Assembly: GCF_003852515.1 (NCBI RefSeq)
Contig: NZ_QAJK01000046.1
Coordinates: 15,534 to 79,533 of the forward strand
Length of the DNA: 64,000 nucleotides
Direction: 5' to 3'
From: Variovorax sp. KBW07
Lineage (GTDB): Bacteria; Pseudomonadota; Gammaproteobacteria; Burkholderiales; Burkholderiaceae_C
The notes beneath the pieces were generated by a model. It was given only the letters and a program-made list of their open reading frames with translations, had not been told where the DNA came from and ran no database searches. A program made the position numbers and the translations under genes. Positions within the stretch are counted from its first letter, which is position 1. Each line of letters opens with the position of its first letter. Positions 38,000 to 46,574 of the stretch are shown here, one piece after another.

Positions 38000-39202
38000 T
38001 CAAGCAGCCATTGGCGCACGAGATTTGGACCAAACCACCGCAAACAGCACCGAGCCGAGCGCCAGGGCGGCGGCGGCAACCAGCAACGGCAGCTCGAACG
38101 ACCCAGTTCGCTGGGCCAACGGCGCCGCGAACAGCGGGCCGATGATCTGCCCTACCCCGTAAGACGCCGTGGCATAGCCGATCAGCCCAGCCGCCGCATT
38201 GCCCCGCAGGCGGCGTGCCTCCCGCATCGCGAAAAGCGTGATGGCGGTGAACGGCATGCCCAGCAGCAGGCTTCCCAGCGCAAAGCCGCCGATGGTCGGC
38301 CATGCCACCGACAGCACCACGCCGAGCGCCTGCAGCGCATAGGCCACGGCCAGCAGCAGCCGGTTGTCCCAATGGGTCGGTGCGCGCGCACCGATCAGTG
38401 CGCCTGGGATGATGGCCAGCCCGAACAGCGGCCAGAAGAAATCGGGCCACGGGGAGCCCGGCAGCGCCTGCCGCGCGATCACCGGCAGGAAGGTGGCGGT
38501 AATGATGTAGCCGAAGCCGGCCAGCCCATAGAGTGCCACCAGCCAGATCGCGTCGCTGCGCGCCGAGGCCGCTCCGGCGGCGCCGGTGGGCGCCACTGGC
38601 GCAGGAACAGCGCCGCCACCGACCGCCGGCAGCTCGCCATCGTCGAACACCCGCCAGATGACGGCGATCAGCACGATCGCCAGCAAGCCCAGGCCGATCC
38701 ACCCCGCCTCCGAGCCCCAACGCCCCAGCGCACCGCCGAGCAACCCGGTCATTGCGATCCCGATGCCCGGCCCGGTGTAGATCACGCCCGCCAGCGTCGG
38801 TGCGTTGGTTTCGGCCAGCCGCCGCATGCCCCAGCCCGACGCAAAGACGAAGACCCAGGCGCTCATCACGCCGGCGGCCGTGCGCAAGATGCCCCAGCTG
38901 GTAAAGCTGTGCAGCAGCCCCATGCCGAGCAGCAGGACCGCCGTGGCGGCCAGCCCGCCCCGCACCATGCTCGACGCCTTGATCCCGATGGCCGCGCAGC
39001 TGACCGCGCCAAAGAAGTAGCCCAGGTAATTGAGCGACGCCAGCAACCCGCCGGCCGCCAGCTCCAGCTTTCCCTCGCTCAGCATGATGGGAAGCATGGG
39101 CGTGAAGGCAAAGCGCCCCAGGCCCATGGCCACCGCCAGGGTGACCATGCAGGCCAGCGCCGCGCGCCAGGCGCCGCGCCGGTCGCGTCCGATTTCCGAC
39201 AT
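38000..39202 (-). CDS. YbfB/YjiJ-family MFS transporter
   Basis: 400 residues with about 12 hydrophobic segments in two halves joined by a central loop rich in Pro/Ala (about 195-215). The start AALACMVTLAVAMGLGRFAFTPMLPIML is characteristic of the YbfB/YjiJ MFS group, whose substrates are unknown. It lies 16 nt beyond the yejF stop on the same strand, so it may be the last gene of the yej operon, and is followed by a strong terminator. Confidence 0.9.
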   Translation of the reverse strand: MSEIGRDRRGAWRAALACMVTLAVAMGLGRFAFTPMLPIMLSEGKLELAAGGLLASLNYLGYFFGAVSCAAIGIKASSMVRGGLAATAVLLLGMGLLHSFTSWGILRTAAGVMSAWVFVFASGWGMRRLAETNAPTLAGVIYTGPGIGIAMTGLLGGALGRWGSEAGWIGLGLLAIVLIAVIWRVFDDGELPAVGGGAVPAPVAPTGAAGAASARSDAIWLVALYGLAGFGYIITATFLPVIARQALPGSPWPDFFWPLFGLAIIPGALIGARAPTHWDNRLLLAVAYALQALGVVLSVAWPTIGGFALGSLLLGMPFTAITLFAMREARRLRGNAAAGLIGYATASYGVGQIIGPLFAAPLAQRTGSFELPLLVAAAALALGSVLFAVVWSKSRAPMAA

Positions 39203-39218
39203 TTCTTGCTGTCTCCGC

Positions 39219-40853
39219 TTATTCCAGCAGCGCGGCGGCCACCAGTTTTTTTGTATAGGGATGCTCTGGCGCGTCGAGCACGCGCTCGACCGGTCCGGTT
39301 TCGAGAATGGCGCCGTCCTTCATCACGATGACCTGGTGCGCCATGGCGCGGATCACCTCGACGTCGTGCGTGATCAGCAGGTAGCTCAGCCCGCGCTCGC
39401 GCTGCAGGCGCTGCAGCAGGCCCAGCACCTGCTTCTGGATCGTCACGTCGAGCGCGCTGGTGGGCTCGTCGAGCACCAGCAGTTGCGGGTCGACGATCAG
39501 CGCGCGGGCAATCGCCAGCCGCTGCCGCTGGCCGCCCGAGAACTCGTGCGGATAGCGGTCGAGCAGCGAAGGAAACTGCGCTTCGGTCAGCCCCACATCG
39601 GCCAGCGCGGCCAGCGAACGGGCGCGGCGCGCCTCGGTGTCGAGCTTGGGGGCGTGCACGCGCAGCCCCTCCCCCACGATCTGCTCCACCGTCATGCGCG
39701 GCGACAGCGACGAGAACGGGTCCTGGAACACCACCTGCATCACGCGGCGCAGGCCCAGGTCGGAGGCCCGGTCGACCGCCCAGTCCTTGCCATCGACTTT
39801 CAGCGCGCCCTGGTGCTTCAACAACCCCAGCGCCGCGAGCGCAAGCGTCGATTTGCCCGAGCCCGATTCGCCCACCACGCCCAGGGTTTCGCCCGGCGCA
39901 ATGCGAAAGTCCGCGCCCTGCACGGCAACGAACTCGCCCTTCTTGAACCAGCCCACAAAACCGGGGCGCGGCACCGGGTAGATCACACGCAGGGCCTTGG
40001 CCTCGAGCACCGGCGCCGCATCGGCCCGCGCCGCCACGGGCGCCACGTCGCGCTCCGGGTGACTGTCGATCAGCTTGCGGGTGTAGGCATGCTGCGGCGC
40101 TGCGAACACGGGCGCCACGGCGCCGTGTTCGACGACGTGGCCGTTCTCCATGACCACCACGCGGTCGGCAAAGCGCCGCACCAGGTTCAGGTCGTGCGTG
40201 ATCAGCAGCACGGCCATGCCGTACTTGCGCTGCAGGTCGGCCAACAGCGCCAGGATTTGCGCGCGCACGGTGACGTCGAGCGCCGTGGTCGGCTCGTCGG
40301 CCAGCAGCAGGCGCGGCTTGCAGGCCAGCGCCATGGCAATCATCGCGCGCTGTCGCTGGCCGCCCGAGAGCTGGTGCGGGAACGCCCTCGCCCGCCGTTC
40401 GGGCTCGGGAATGCCGGTGTCGGCCAGCAACTGCACGGCGGCCGCCTGCGCGGCGCGCGCCGACATTCCTTCGTGCAGCTCCAGCACCTCGGCAATCTGG
40501 TCGCCGACGCTGTAGAGCGCATTCAGCGCGGTCATCGGCTCCTGGAAGATCATCGCGATCTCCTTGCCGCGAATGCCGCGCAGTTCACGCTCGGGTATCG
40601 ACAGCAGATCGCGCGCGTCTTGCGGCCGCTCCGGGCCAAAGAGCCTGGCCACGCCAGCGAGGTCGGCGTTCTGCACCAGGCGCAGCAGCGAGAGCGCGGT
40701 GACGGTCTTGCCCGAACCCGACTCGCCGACCAGCGCCAGCTTTTCGCCGGCGGCAATCTGGAAGTCGATGCCATGCACCACCTCTTTGTCGCCGAACGCG
40801 ACGCGCAGGCCCTTCACATCGAGCAGGGGCTGGTTTTTCTTGTCGCTCATCAT
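39219..40853 (-). CDS. yejF: Peptide ABC transporter, fused two-domain ATPase
   Basis: 544 residues with two full ABC domains. Domain 1 has Walker A GESGSGKT (about 42-49), LSGGQRQR and LLLADEPTTALD; domain 2 has GESGSGKST, FSGGQRQR and LVLDEPTSALD. This is YejF, energising import of short peptides (and of microcin C in E. coli). Its ATG overlaps the yejE TGA by one base (TGATG); a second ATG follows directly. Confidence 0.93.
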   Translation of the reverse strand: MMSDKKNQPLLDVKGLRVAFGDKEVVHGIDFQIAAGEKLALVGESGSGKTVTALSLLRLVQNADLAGVARLFGPERPQDARDLLSIPERELRGIRGKEIAMIFQEPMTALNALYSVGDQIAEVLELHEGMSARAAQAAAVQLLADTGIPEPERRARAFPHQLSGGQRQRAMIAMALACKPRLLLADEPTTALDVTVRAQILALLADLQRKYGMAVLLITHDLNLVRRFADRVVVMENGHVVEHGAVAPVFAAPQHAYTRKLIDSHPERDVAPVAARADAAPVLEAKALRVIYPVPRPGFVGWFKKGEFVAVQGADFRIAPGETLGVVGESGSGKSTLALAALGLLKHQGALKVDGKDWAVDRASDLGLRRVMQVVFQDPFSSLSPRMTVEQIVGEGLRVHAPKLDTEARRARSLAALADVGLTEAQFPSLLDRYPHEFSGGQRQRLAIARALIVDPQLLVLDEPTSALDVTIQKQVLGLLQRLQRERGLSYLLITHDVEVIRAMAHQVIVMKDGAILETGPVERVLDAPEHPYTKKLVAAALLE

Positions 40854-41911
40854 CACTTGTCGGCCTTGCGGGGGTCGAGCGCATCGCGCAGCGCGTCGCC
40901 CATGAAGGTCAGCAGCATCAGCGTGACGACCAGCACGCCGAAGGTGGACAACGAGATCCACCAGGCGTCGATGTTGGTCTTGCCCTGGCTCAGCAATTCG
41001 CCGAGCGACGGCGTGCCGGCCGGCACCCCGAGGCCCAGGAAGTCGAGCGAGGTCAGCGCCAGGATGGCCGCGCTCATGCGAAACGGCAGGAAGGTGACGA
41101 CCGGCACCATGCTGTTGGGCAGGATGTGGCGCCACATGATCTGCATGTTGCTCACGCCCAGCGCACGGGCGGCACGCACGTAGTCCATCTGCCGGTTGCG
41201 CAGGAACTCGGCGCGCACATAGTCCGACAGCGCCATCCAGCCGAACAGGCTCAGCAGGATCAGCAGCAGCGACACGCTCGGCTTGAAGATGGCGCTGAAG
41301 ATGATCAGCAGGTACAGCTCGGGCATGGAGCCCCAGATCTCGATGAAGCGCTGGAACGCCAGGTCGATCTTGCCGGCGAAGTAGCCCTGCACCGCCCCGG
41401 CCGCCACGCCCAGCACCGTGCCGATGGCGGTCAGCGCCAGCGCGAACAGCACGCTCACGCGAAAGCCGTAGATCAGCTGGGCCAGCAGGTCGCGGCCGCG
41501 GTCGTCGGTGCCGAACCAGTTGTCGGCCGAGGGTGCCGCCGGGCTTGGCGCCTTCGCGAAGTAGTTGAGCGTTTTAGCGCCGTAGGTGTTGGGCGCGTAG
41601 ATCGCCCAGTTGTCCCCGGCGGTGATGCGGTCGCGGATGAAGGGATCGAGGTAGTCGGCCGGCGTCTCGAAATCGCCACCGAAGGTTTTCTCGGAATAGT
41701 CGTGCAGCACGGGCAGGTACGTCTGCCCCTCGTAGCGCACGATCAGCGGCTTGTCGGTGGACAGCACCTCGGCGAACAGGCTCAGCACCACCAGCGTCGT
41801 GAAGATCACCAGGCTCCAGAAGCCGAGCCGGTTGCGCTTGAAGCGCAACCATGCACGGCGGCCGGGCGATGTGCGTTTGGGAATGGGGGCGGCCTTATTC
41901 AAACTTGACAC
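40853..41911 (-). CDS. yejE: Peptide ABC transporter permease YejE
   Basis: 352 residues, with five or six membrane segments and the large periplasmic loop typical of YejE (about 60-130). The EAA-like coupling motif (RAARALGVSNMQIMWRHILPN) is present. It forms the membrane channel with YejB. Overlaps yejB by 17 nt. Confidence 0.93.
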   Translation of the reverse strand: MSSLNKAAPIPKRTSPGRRAWLRFKRNRLGFWSLVIFTTLVVLSLFAEVLSTDKPLIVRYEGQTYLPVLHDYSEKTFGGDFETPADYLDPFIRDRITAGDNWAIYAPNTYGAKTLNYFAKAPSPAAPSADNWFGTDDRGRDLLAQLIYGFRVSVLFALALTAIGTVLGVAAGAVQGYFAGKIDLAFQRFIEIWGSMPELYLLIIFSAIFKPSVSLLLILLSLFGWMALSDYVRAEFLRNRQMDYVRAARALGVSNMQIMWRHILPNSMVPVVTFLPFRMSAAILALTSLDFLGLGVPAGTPSLGELLSQGKTNIDAWWISLSTFGVLVVTLMLLTFMGDALRDALDPRKADK

Positions 41912-42929
41912 GCGGGTCTACCCAGACATAGCAGAGATCGGAAATCAGCTTGGTCACCAGGCCGATCAACGTGAAGATGTAGAGCGTGCCCAGCACCACC
42001 GGGTAGTCGCGCCGGATCACGCTCTCGTAGCCCAGCAGCCCGAGCCCATCGAGCGAGAACAGCGTTTCGATCAGCAGCGAGCCCGCGAAAAAAGCGCCGA
42101 TAAAGGCCGCCGGCAGCCCCGTGATGATCGGAATGAGCGCATTGCGGAACACGTGCTTCCACAGCACCTGCCGCTCGCCCAGCCCTTTGGCCCGAGCCGT
42201 CAGCACGTACTGCTTGCGGATTTCCTCGAGAAACGCGTTCTTGGTGAGCATGGCCGTCACAGCGAAGCTGCCGAGCACCATGGCCGTAACCGGCAGGGTG
42301 ATGTGCCAGAGATAGTCGACGATGCGCGCCCCCCAGCTCAGCTCGTCCCAGTTCGACGAAGTCAGCCCTCGCAGTGGAAACCACTGCAGCTGCCCGCCGA
42401 AGACCACCAGCAGCGCCACCCCCAGCACGAAGCCCGGAATGGCATAGCCGACCAGCACGATCATCGTGGTCACGAGGTCGAAGCGCGAGCCGGCCCGCAC
42501 CGCCTTGGCCACCCCCAGCGGCACCGCGACGCCGTAGCTGATGAAAAAGGTCCACAGGCCCAGGCTGATGGAGACCGGCAGCTTCTCGAGAATCAGCGTC
42601 CAGACATCCTTGTTCTGGAAAAAGCTCCTGCCCAGGTCGAAGCGCGCGAACTGCCCGAGCATCTTCCAGAGGCGCTCGTGCGGCGGCTTGTCGAAGCCGT
42701 AGAGCGCCTTGATCTCTTCCAGCCGCTTGGGGTCGACGCCCTGGTTGCCACGGTACGAGCCCCCGCCCGATTCGAAGCTGCCGCCACCGCGCCCCGCCGT
42801 CTTTGCTTCCGCGAGGTACTGCTCGACGGGACCGCCCGGCACGAACTGGATCACCAGGAACGTGACCAGCACGACGCCAAGCAGCGTTGGAATGAACAAC
42901 AGCAATCGCTTGAGTACATAGGAGAGCAC
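41895..42929 (-). CDS. yejB: Peptide ABC transporter permease YejB
   Basis: 344 residues: N-terminal membrane segment (LLLFIPTLLGVVLVTFLVIQFVPGGP), a periplasmic stretch with Gly-rich GRGGGSFESGGGSYRGNQG, then five membrane segments and a coupling loop (LTARAKGLGERQVLWKHVFRN). It is 18 nt downstream of yejA and part of yejABEF. Confidence 0.93.
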   Translation of the reverse strand: MLSYVLKRLLLFIPTLLGVVLVTFLVIQFVPGGPVEQYLAEAKTAGRGGGSFESGGGSYRGNQGVDPKRLEEIKALYGFDKPPHERLWKMLGQFARFDLGRSFFQNKDVWTLILEKLPVSISLGLWTFFISYGVAVPLGVAKAVRAGSRFDLVTTMIVLVGYAIPGFVLGVALLVVFGGQLQWFPLRGLTSSNWDELSWGARIVDYLWHITLPVTAMVLGSFAVTAMLTKNAFLEEIRKQYVLTARAKGLGERQVLWKHVFRNALIPIITGLPAAFIGAFFAGSLLIETLFSLDGLGLLGYESVIRRDYPVVLGTLYIFTLIGLVTKLISDLCYVWVDPRVKFE

Positions 42930-42947
42930 GGCCTGTTTCCTTCTCTT

Positions 42948-44762
42948 CTATTTCTGCTGCGGCTGCTTCGACCACCAGGTTGCCATGACCCAGTCTTCGC
43001 CGCCGGCATAAGGTGGCATCGGCGCCTTGAACGACAGGCGCCAGTCGTCGTAAACGATGCGGTGCGACGTCAGGGTCCACTGGGGAATGAGGTAGTGGCT
43101 GTGCATGATCACGCGGTCCAGCGCCCGGCAGGCCGGAAGCAGCTCAGCCTTGGTGTCGGCGTCAACGATCTGCTTGAGCAGCGCATCGACCGCCGGGGTG
43201 GACACGCCCATGTAGTTGCCCGAGCTCTCGGTCTTCGCCGCCTTGCTGCCGAAGATTTCAAGCAGTTGCTGGCCCGGGTTGTTGGTGCCCTGGAAAGCGA
43301 TGGTGGTCAGGTCGAAATCGAAACGGTCCATCCGCTCCTGGTAGAGCGCGTAGTCGACGGTCGTGAAGTTCAGCCCGATGCCCAGCTTCTCGAGGTTTCG
43401 CGTCCAGGGCGACACCGTGCGCGCGCCGCCCTCCTTGCTGTCGAGGTACTCCAGCGTGAGGGCCTCGCCCTTGGCATTGCGCAAGGCGCCGTCGCGGTAC
43501 TCCCAGCCGGCCTGCTTCAACAGGTCGCGGGCGCGGCGCAGGTTGTTGCGCAGCGACTGGCCCTCGCCCTCGGTGGTGGGCGTGGTGTACATCAGGCCGA
43601 AGCTCGCATCGGGAATCTTGCCGCGCCAGGGTTCGAGCAGGGCCTTTTCTTCCGGCGACGGCAGGCCCTGCGCTTCGCAATCGGTGTTGCCGAAGAGGTC
43701 CTTCACGCGCGGATAGCCGCCGTAGAACATCTGGCGGTTCATCCATTCGTAGTCGAGCGCAAGGCCCAGTGCCTCCCGCACGCGCGGGTCCTTGAGCTTC
43801 TCGCGGCGGGTGTTCAGCACGAAACTCTGGAAGCCCGAGGGTTTCTTGTGCTGGAACTCTTTCTTGACCAGCTCGCCCGTATCGAAACGCTTGCCCTTCA
43901 CCCGGCGCGCCCAGTCGCCGGCCGAGTAGAAGCTCATCATGTCGAACTCACCGGCCTTCAGCGCCTCGAGCCGGGCCGTGTTGTCCTTGTAGATCTTGAC
44001 GGTGATGCGGTCGAAGTTGTGGGTGCCGCGGTTCACAGGAAGGTCGCGCCCCCAGTAGTTGGGGTCGCGCACGTAGGTGATGTCCTTGCCGAAGCGCACC
44101 GGGCCGATCTTGTAGGCCCCGCTGCCGATGGGCGTGTCCATCACGACCTGGTCGAAGGGCTTGGCCTTGCCGTTCACCACGCCCCAGGCCCGGCTGAAGA
44201 TCGGCAGGCTGCCGACGATCAGCGGCAGCTCGCGGTTGATGGTCTTGAAGCGGAAGCGGATGGTCCGCGCATTGAGCACGTCGGCGCCCTCGACTTCCTG
44301 CAACAGCGTCTTGTAGCCCGGCGCGGCGAAGGGGCCGATGAGCGTGTCGTAGGTGTGCTTCACGTCGGCGGCCTCGACCGGCATGCCGTTGTGGAACCTC
44401 GCTTCGGGCCGCAGGCGGAAGGTCACGCTGCGGCGGTCGGGCGCCACGGTGACGTCCTCGGCCAGCAGGCCGTAGCCGGAGGCCGTTTCGTCCATCGAGC
44501 CGGCAAGCAGCGTGTCGAACAGCAGGCTGTCCAGGTAGGCCGGCGCCGAGCCCTTGATGGTGAAGGGGTTGTACTTGTCGAAGGTCGAAACGCGCAGGTT
44601 GCTCACCAGCCGCAGCTCGCCACCCTTGGGCGCGGCGGGGTTGACGTAGTCGAAGGCGGTGAAGCCCGGCGCGTACTTCAGGTCGTCCCAAAGTGCATAT
44701 CCATGCGCGGCCCACGCGGGAACCGCACACAACATCAACCACCCGACCCGGAGAAACCGCAT
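42948..44762 (-). CDS. yejA: Periplasmic peptide-binding protein YejA
   Basis: 604 residues from ATG 44762, with a signal peptide ([18 protein letters not shown]). It belongs to the SBP_bac_5 family: [35 protein letters not shown] and [12 protein letters not shown] are characteristic. It delivers oligopeptides to YejBEF. The start is only 37 bp from the divergent fabI start, so their promoters must overlap. Confidence 0.93.
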   Translation of the reverse strand: MRFLRVGWLMLCAVPAWAAHGYALWDDLKYAPGFTAFDYVNPAAPKGGELRLVSNLRVSTFDKYNPFTIKGSAPAYLDSLLFDTLLAGSMDETASGYGLLAEDVTVAPDRRSVTFRLRPEARFHNGMPVEAADVKHTYDTLIGPFAAPGYKTLLQEVEGADVLNARTIRFRFKTINRELPLIVGSLPIFSRAWGVVNGKAKPFDQVVMDTPIGSGAYKIGPVRFGKDITYVRDPNYWGRDLPVNRGTHNFDRITVKIYKDNTARLEALKAGEFDMMSFYSAGDWARRVKGKRFDTGELVKKEFQHKKPSGFQSFVLNTRREKLKDPRVREALGLALDYEWMNRQMFYGGYPRVKDLFGNTDCEAQGLPSPEEKALLEPWRGKIPDASFGLMYTTPTTEGEGQSLRNNLRRARDLLKQAGWEYRDGALRNAKGEALTLEYLDSKEGGARTVSPWTRNLEKLGIGLNFTTVDYALYQERMDRFDFDLTTIAFQGTNNPGQQLLEIFGSKAAKTESSGNYMGVSTPAVDALLKQIVDADTKAELLPACRALDRVIMHSHYLIPQWTLTSHRIVYDDWRLSFKAPMPPYAGGEDWVMATWWSKQPQQK

Positions 44763-44799
44763 GCGAGAATTCTGCCCAAGATTTTCACAAGGCAACTTC

Positions 44800-45582
44800 A
44801 TGGGCTTTCTTTCCGGCAAAAAACTGTTGATCACCGGTGTGTTGAGCAATCGCTCCATTGCTTATGGCATTGCCAAGGCCTGCCACGAGCAGGGCGCCGA
44901 GCTCGCCTTCAGTTATGTCGGCGAGCGATTCAAGGACCGTATCACCGAATATGCCGCAGACTTCGGCTCGAAACTGATTTTCGACTGCGACGTGGGCGAC
45001 GACGCGCAGATCGACAAGCTCTTCGCCGACCTCGCCCAGGCGTGGCCGAAGTTCGACGGCTTCGTGCACAGCATCGGCTTCGCACCACGCGAATCCATCG
45101 CCGGCGACTTCCTCGAAGGCCTCTCGCGCGAGGGCTTCAAGATTGCCCACGACATCAGCGCCTACAGCTTTCCGGCCATGGCCAAGGCCGCCCTGCCCTA
45201 CCTGAACGACAAGTCGGCCCTGCTCACGCTGACCTACCTGGGCGCCGAGCGCGCGCTGCCCAACTACAACACCATGGGCCTGGCCAAGGCCTCGCTCGAA
45301 GCCTCGGTGCGCTACACCGCCTCGTCGCTCGGCCCGAGGGGCATGCGCGTGAACGGCATCAGCGCCGGCCCCATCAAGACGCTGGCGGCCAGCGGCATCA
45401 AGGGCTTCGGCAAGATGCTGGCGGCCGTGGCCGACGCCTCGCCGATCCGCCGTAACGTGACCATCGAGGAAGTCGGCAACGTGGCTGCCTTCCTGCTGAG
45501 CGACCTGGCCAGCGGCGTGACCGCCGAGATCACGTACGTCGATGGCGGCTTCAGCAACGTGGTCGGAGGCATGGCGGAGTAA
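44800..45582 (+). CDS. fabI: Enoyl-[acyl-carrier-protein] reductase (NADH)
   Basis: 260 residues of the short-chain dehydrogenase fold. The N-terminal [22 protein letters not shown] binds NADH, and the catalytic Tyr-x6-Lys is Tyr156/Lys163 in [17 protein letters not shown] carries the residues near the triclosan site. It catalyses the last reduction of fatty-acid elongation. It is a single gene with its own terminator. Confidence 0.97.
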   Translation: MGFLSGKKLLITGVLSNRSIAYGIAKACHEQGAELAFSYVGERFKDRITEYAADFGSKLIFDCDVGDDAQIDKLFADLAQAWPKFDGFVHSIGFAPRESIAGDFLEGLSREGFKIAHDISAYSFPAMAKAALPYLNDKSALLTLTYLGAERALPNYNTMGLAKASLEASVRYTASSLGPRGMRVNGISAGPIKTLAASGIKGFGKMLAAVADASPIRRNVTIEEVGNVAAFLLSDLASGVTAEITYVDGGFSNVVGGMAE

Positions 45583-45604
45583 CTCCGCGATTCGACTGGC
45601 TCGG

Positions 45605-45628
45605 AACGGCCGCCCAGCGGCCGTTTTT
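45605..45628 (+). terminator. Intrinsic terminator of fabI
   Basis: AACGGCCGC (45605-45613) and GCGGCCGTT (45617-45625) form a 9-bp stem with a 3-nt loop, followed by T-rich sequence. Confidence 0.85.
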
Positions 45629-45652
45629 CGCTATTCATTTCATAGCATCATC

Positions 45653-46507
45653 ATGCTGAACCGACGTTCCCTCCTGCTGGCCGGCCTCGGCGCGACCTTG
45701 CTGCGCGACGCTTTCGCGCGCGAGGCCGCCCCGTCGCTGATGCTGGCCGAGGTCTACCGTCGCGGCATGTCGCTGGCCGACTACTGGGTCAGCGAAAAAT
45801 ACGACGGCGTGCGCGGCTACTGGGACGGCAAACAGCTCTGGACCCGTGGCGGCGAAAGAGTCGTGGCACCCGCATGGTTCACGGCCTCGCTGCCGAAGCA
45901 GCCGATGGACGGCGAGCTGTGGGCCGGCCGCGGGCGCTTCTCCCACGCCGTTTCCACCGTGCGCAGCCAGACGCCCAATGACGTCGCCTGGCACGAGATG
46001 CGCTTCATGGTGTTCGACCTGCCGGCGCACGGCGGCGACTTCACCGCGCGGCTGGCGGCGCTGCGCAAGGCGCTGCCCATCACCGATGCACCGTGGGTGG
46101 TGGTCGTGCCGCAGCAGCGCGCGACCACGCACGAAGAGCTTCAGGCCCTGCTCGACAAGACGGTGAAGATGGGCGGCGAAGGCCTCATGCTGCACCGGGG
46201 CGCTTCGCTCTACCTGGGCGGCCGCAACAACGACCTGCTGAAGGTCAAGCCGTTCGACGACGCCGAGGCGCGCGTGGTCGAGCATGTGAACGGCAAGGGC
46301 AAGCACAGCGGCCGGCTCGGCGCCTTGGTGGTCGAGACGCCCGACGGCAAGCGCTTCAAGCTCGGCACCGGACTGACCGACGCCGAACGGGAAGACCCGC
46401 CACCCATCGGCAGCTGGGTCACCTACCGCTACAACGGCACCAACCCGAGCGGCCTGCCCCGCTTTGCGCGCTTCATGCGGGTCCGGGAAGACATGCCGCG
46501 CTCGTGA
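45653..46507 (+). CDS. Exported ATP-dependent DNA ligase (LigE type)
   Basis: 284 residues. The N terminus MLNRRSLLLAGLGATLLRDAFA looks like an export signal, with RR as in Tat substrates. The ligase core has motif I SEKYDGVRGYW with Lys49 as the adenylation site, motif III-like WHEMRFMVFDLPA, motif IV GGEGLMLHRG and motif V LLKVKPFDDAEARVV, then an OB-fold. Such minimal ligases without a DNA-binding domain (Neisseria, Haemophilus, Psychromonas) are thought to act in the periplasm, perhaps in DNA uptake. It starts 25 nt after the fabI terminator. Confidence 0.87.
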   Translation: MLNRRSLLLAGLGATLLRDAFAREAAPSLMLAEVYRRGMSLADYWVSEKYDGVRGYWDGKQLWTRGGERVVAPAWFTASLPKQPMDGELWAGRGRFSHAVSTVRSQTPNDVAWHEMRFMVFDLPAHGGDFTARLAALRKALPITDAPWVVVVPQQRATTHEELQALLDKTVKMGGEGLMLHRGASLYLGGRNNDLLKVKPFDDAEARVVEHVNGKGKHSGRLGALVVETPDGKRFKLGTGLTDAEREDPPPIGSWVTYRYNGTNPSGLPRFARFMRVREDMPRS

Positions 46508-46511
46508 CATG

Positions 46512-46536
46512 AAAAAGGCGCCACCACGGCGCCTTT
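46512..46536. terminator. Bidirectional terminator between ligase and decarboxylase
   Basis: AAAGGCGCC (46514-46522) and GGCGCCTTT (46528-46536) form a 9-bp stem with a 5-nt loop. A/T runs on both sides allow it to serve the two convergent genes. Confidence 0.85.
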
Positions 46537-46574
46537 CTTGAATCGCAGGCGCCGCTCGGCGCCGGCCAGTCCCG

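Noticed and set aside
41751-45455. 1234-codon plus-strand frame opposite yejABE
   Set aside because: Shadow of yejB, yejA and others; no ribosome site or recognisable domain, while the minus strand carries complete transporter genes.
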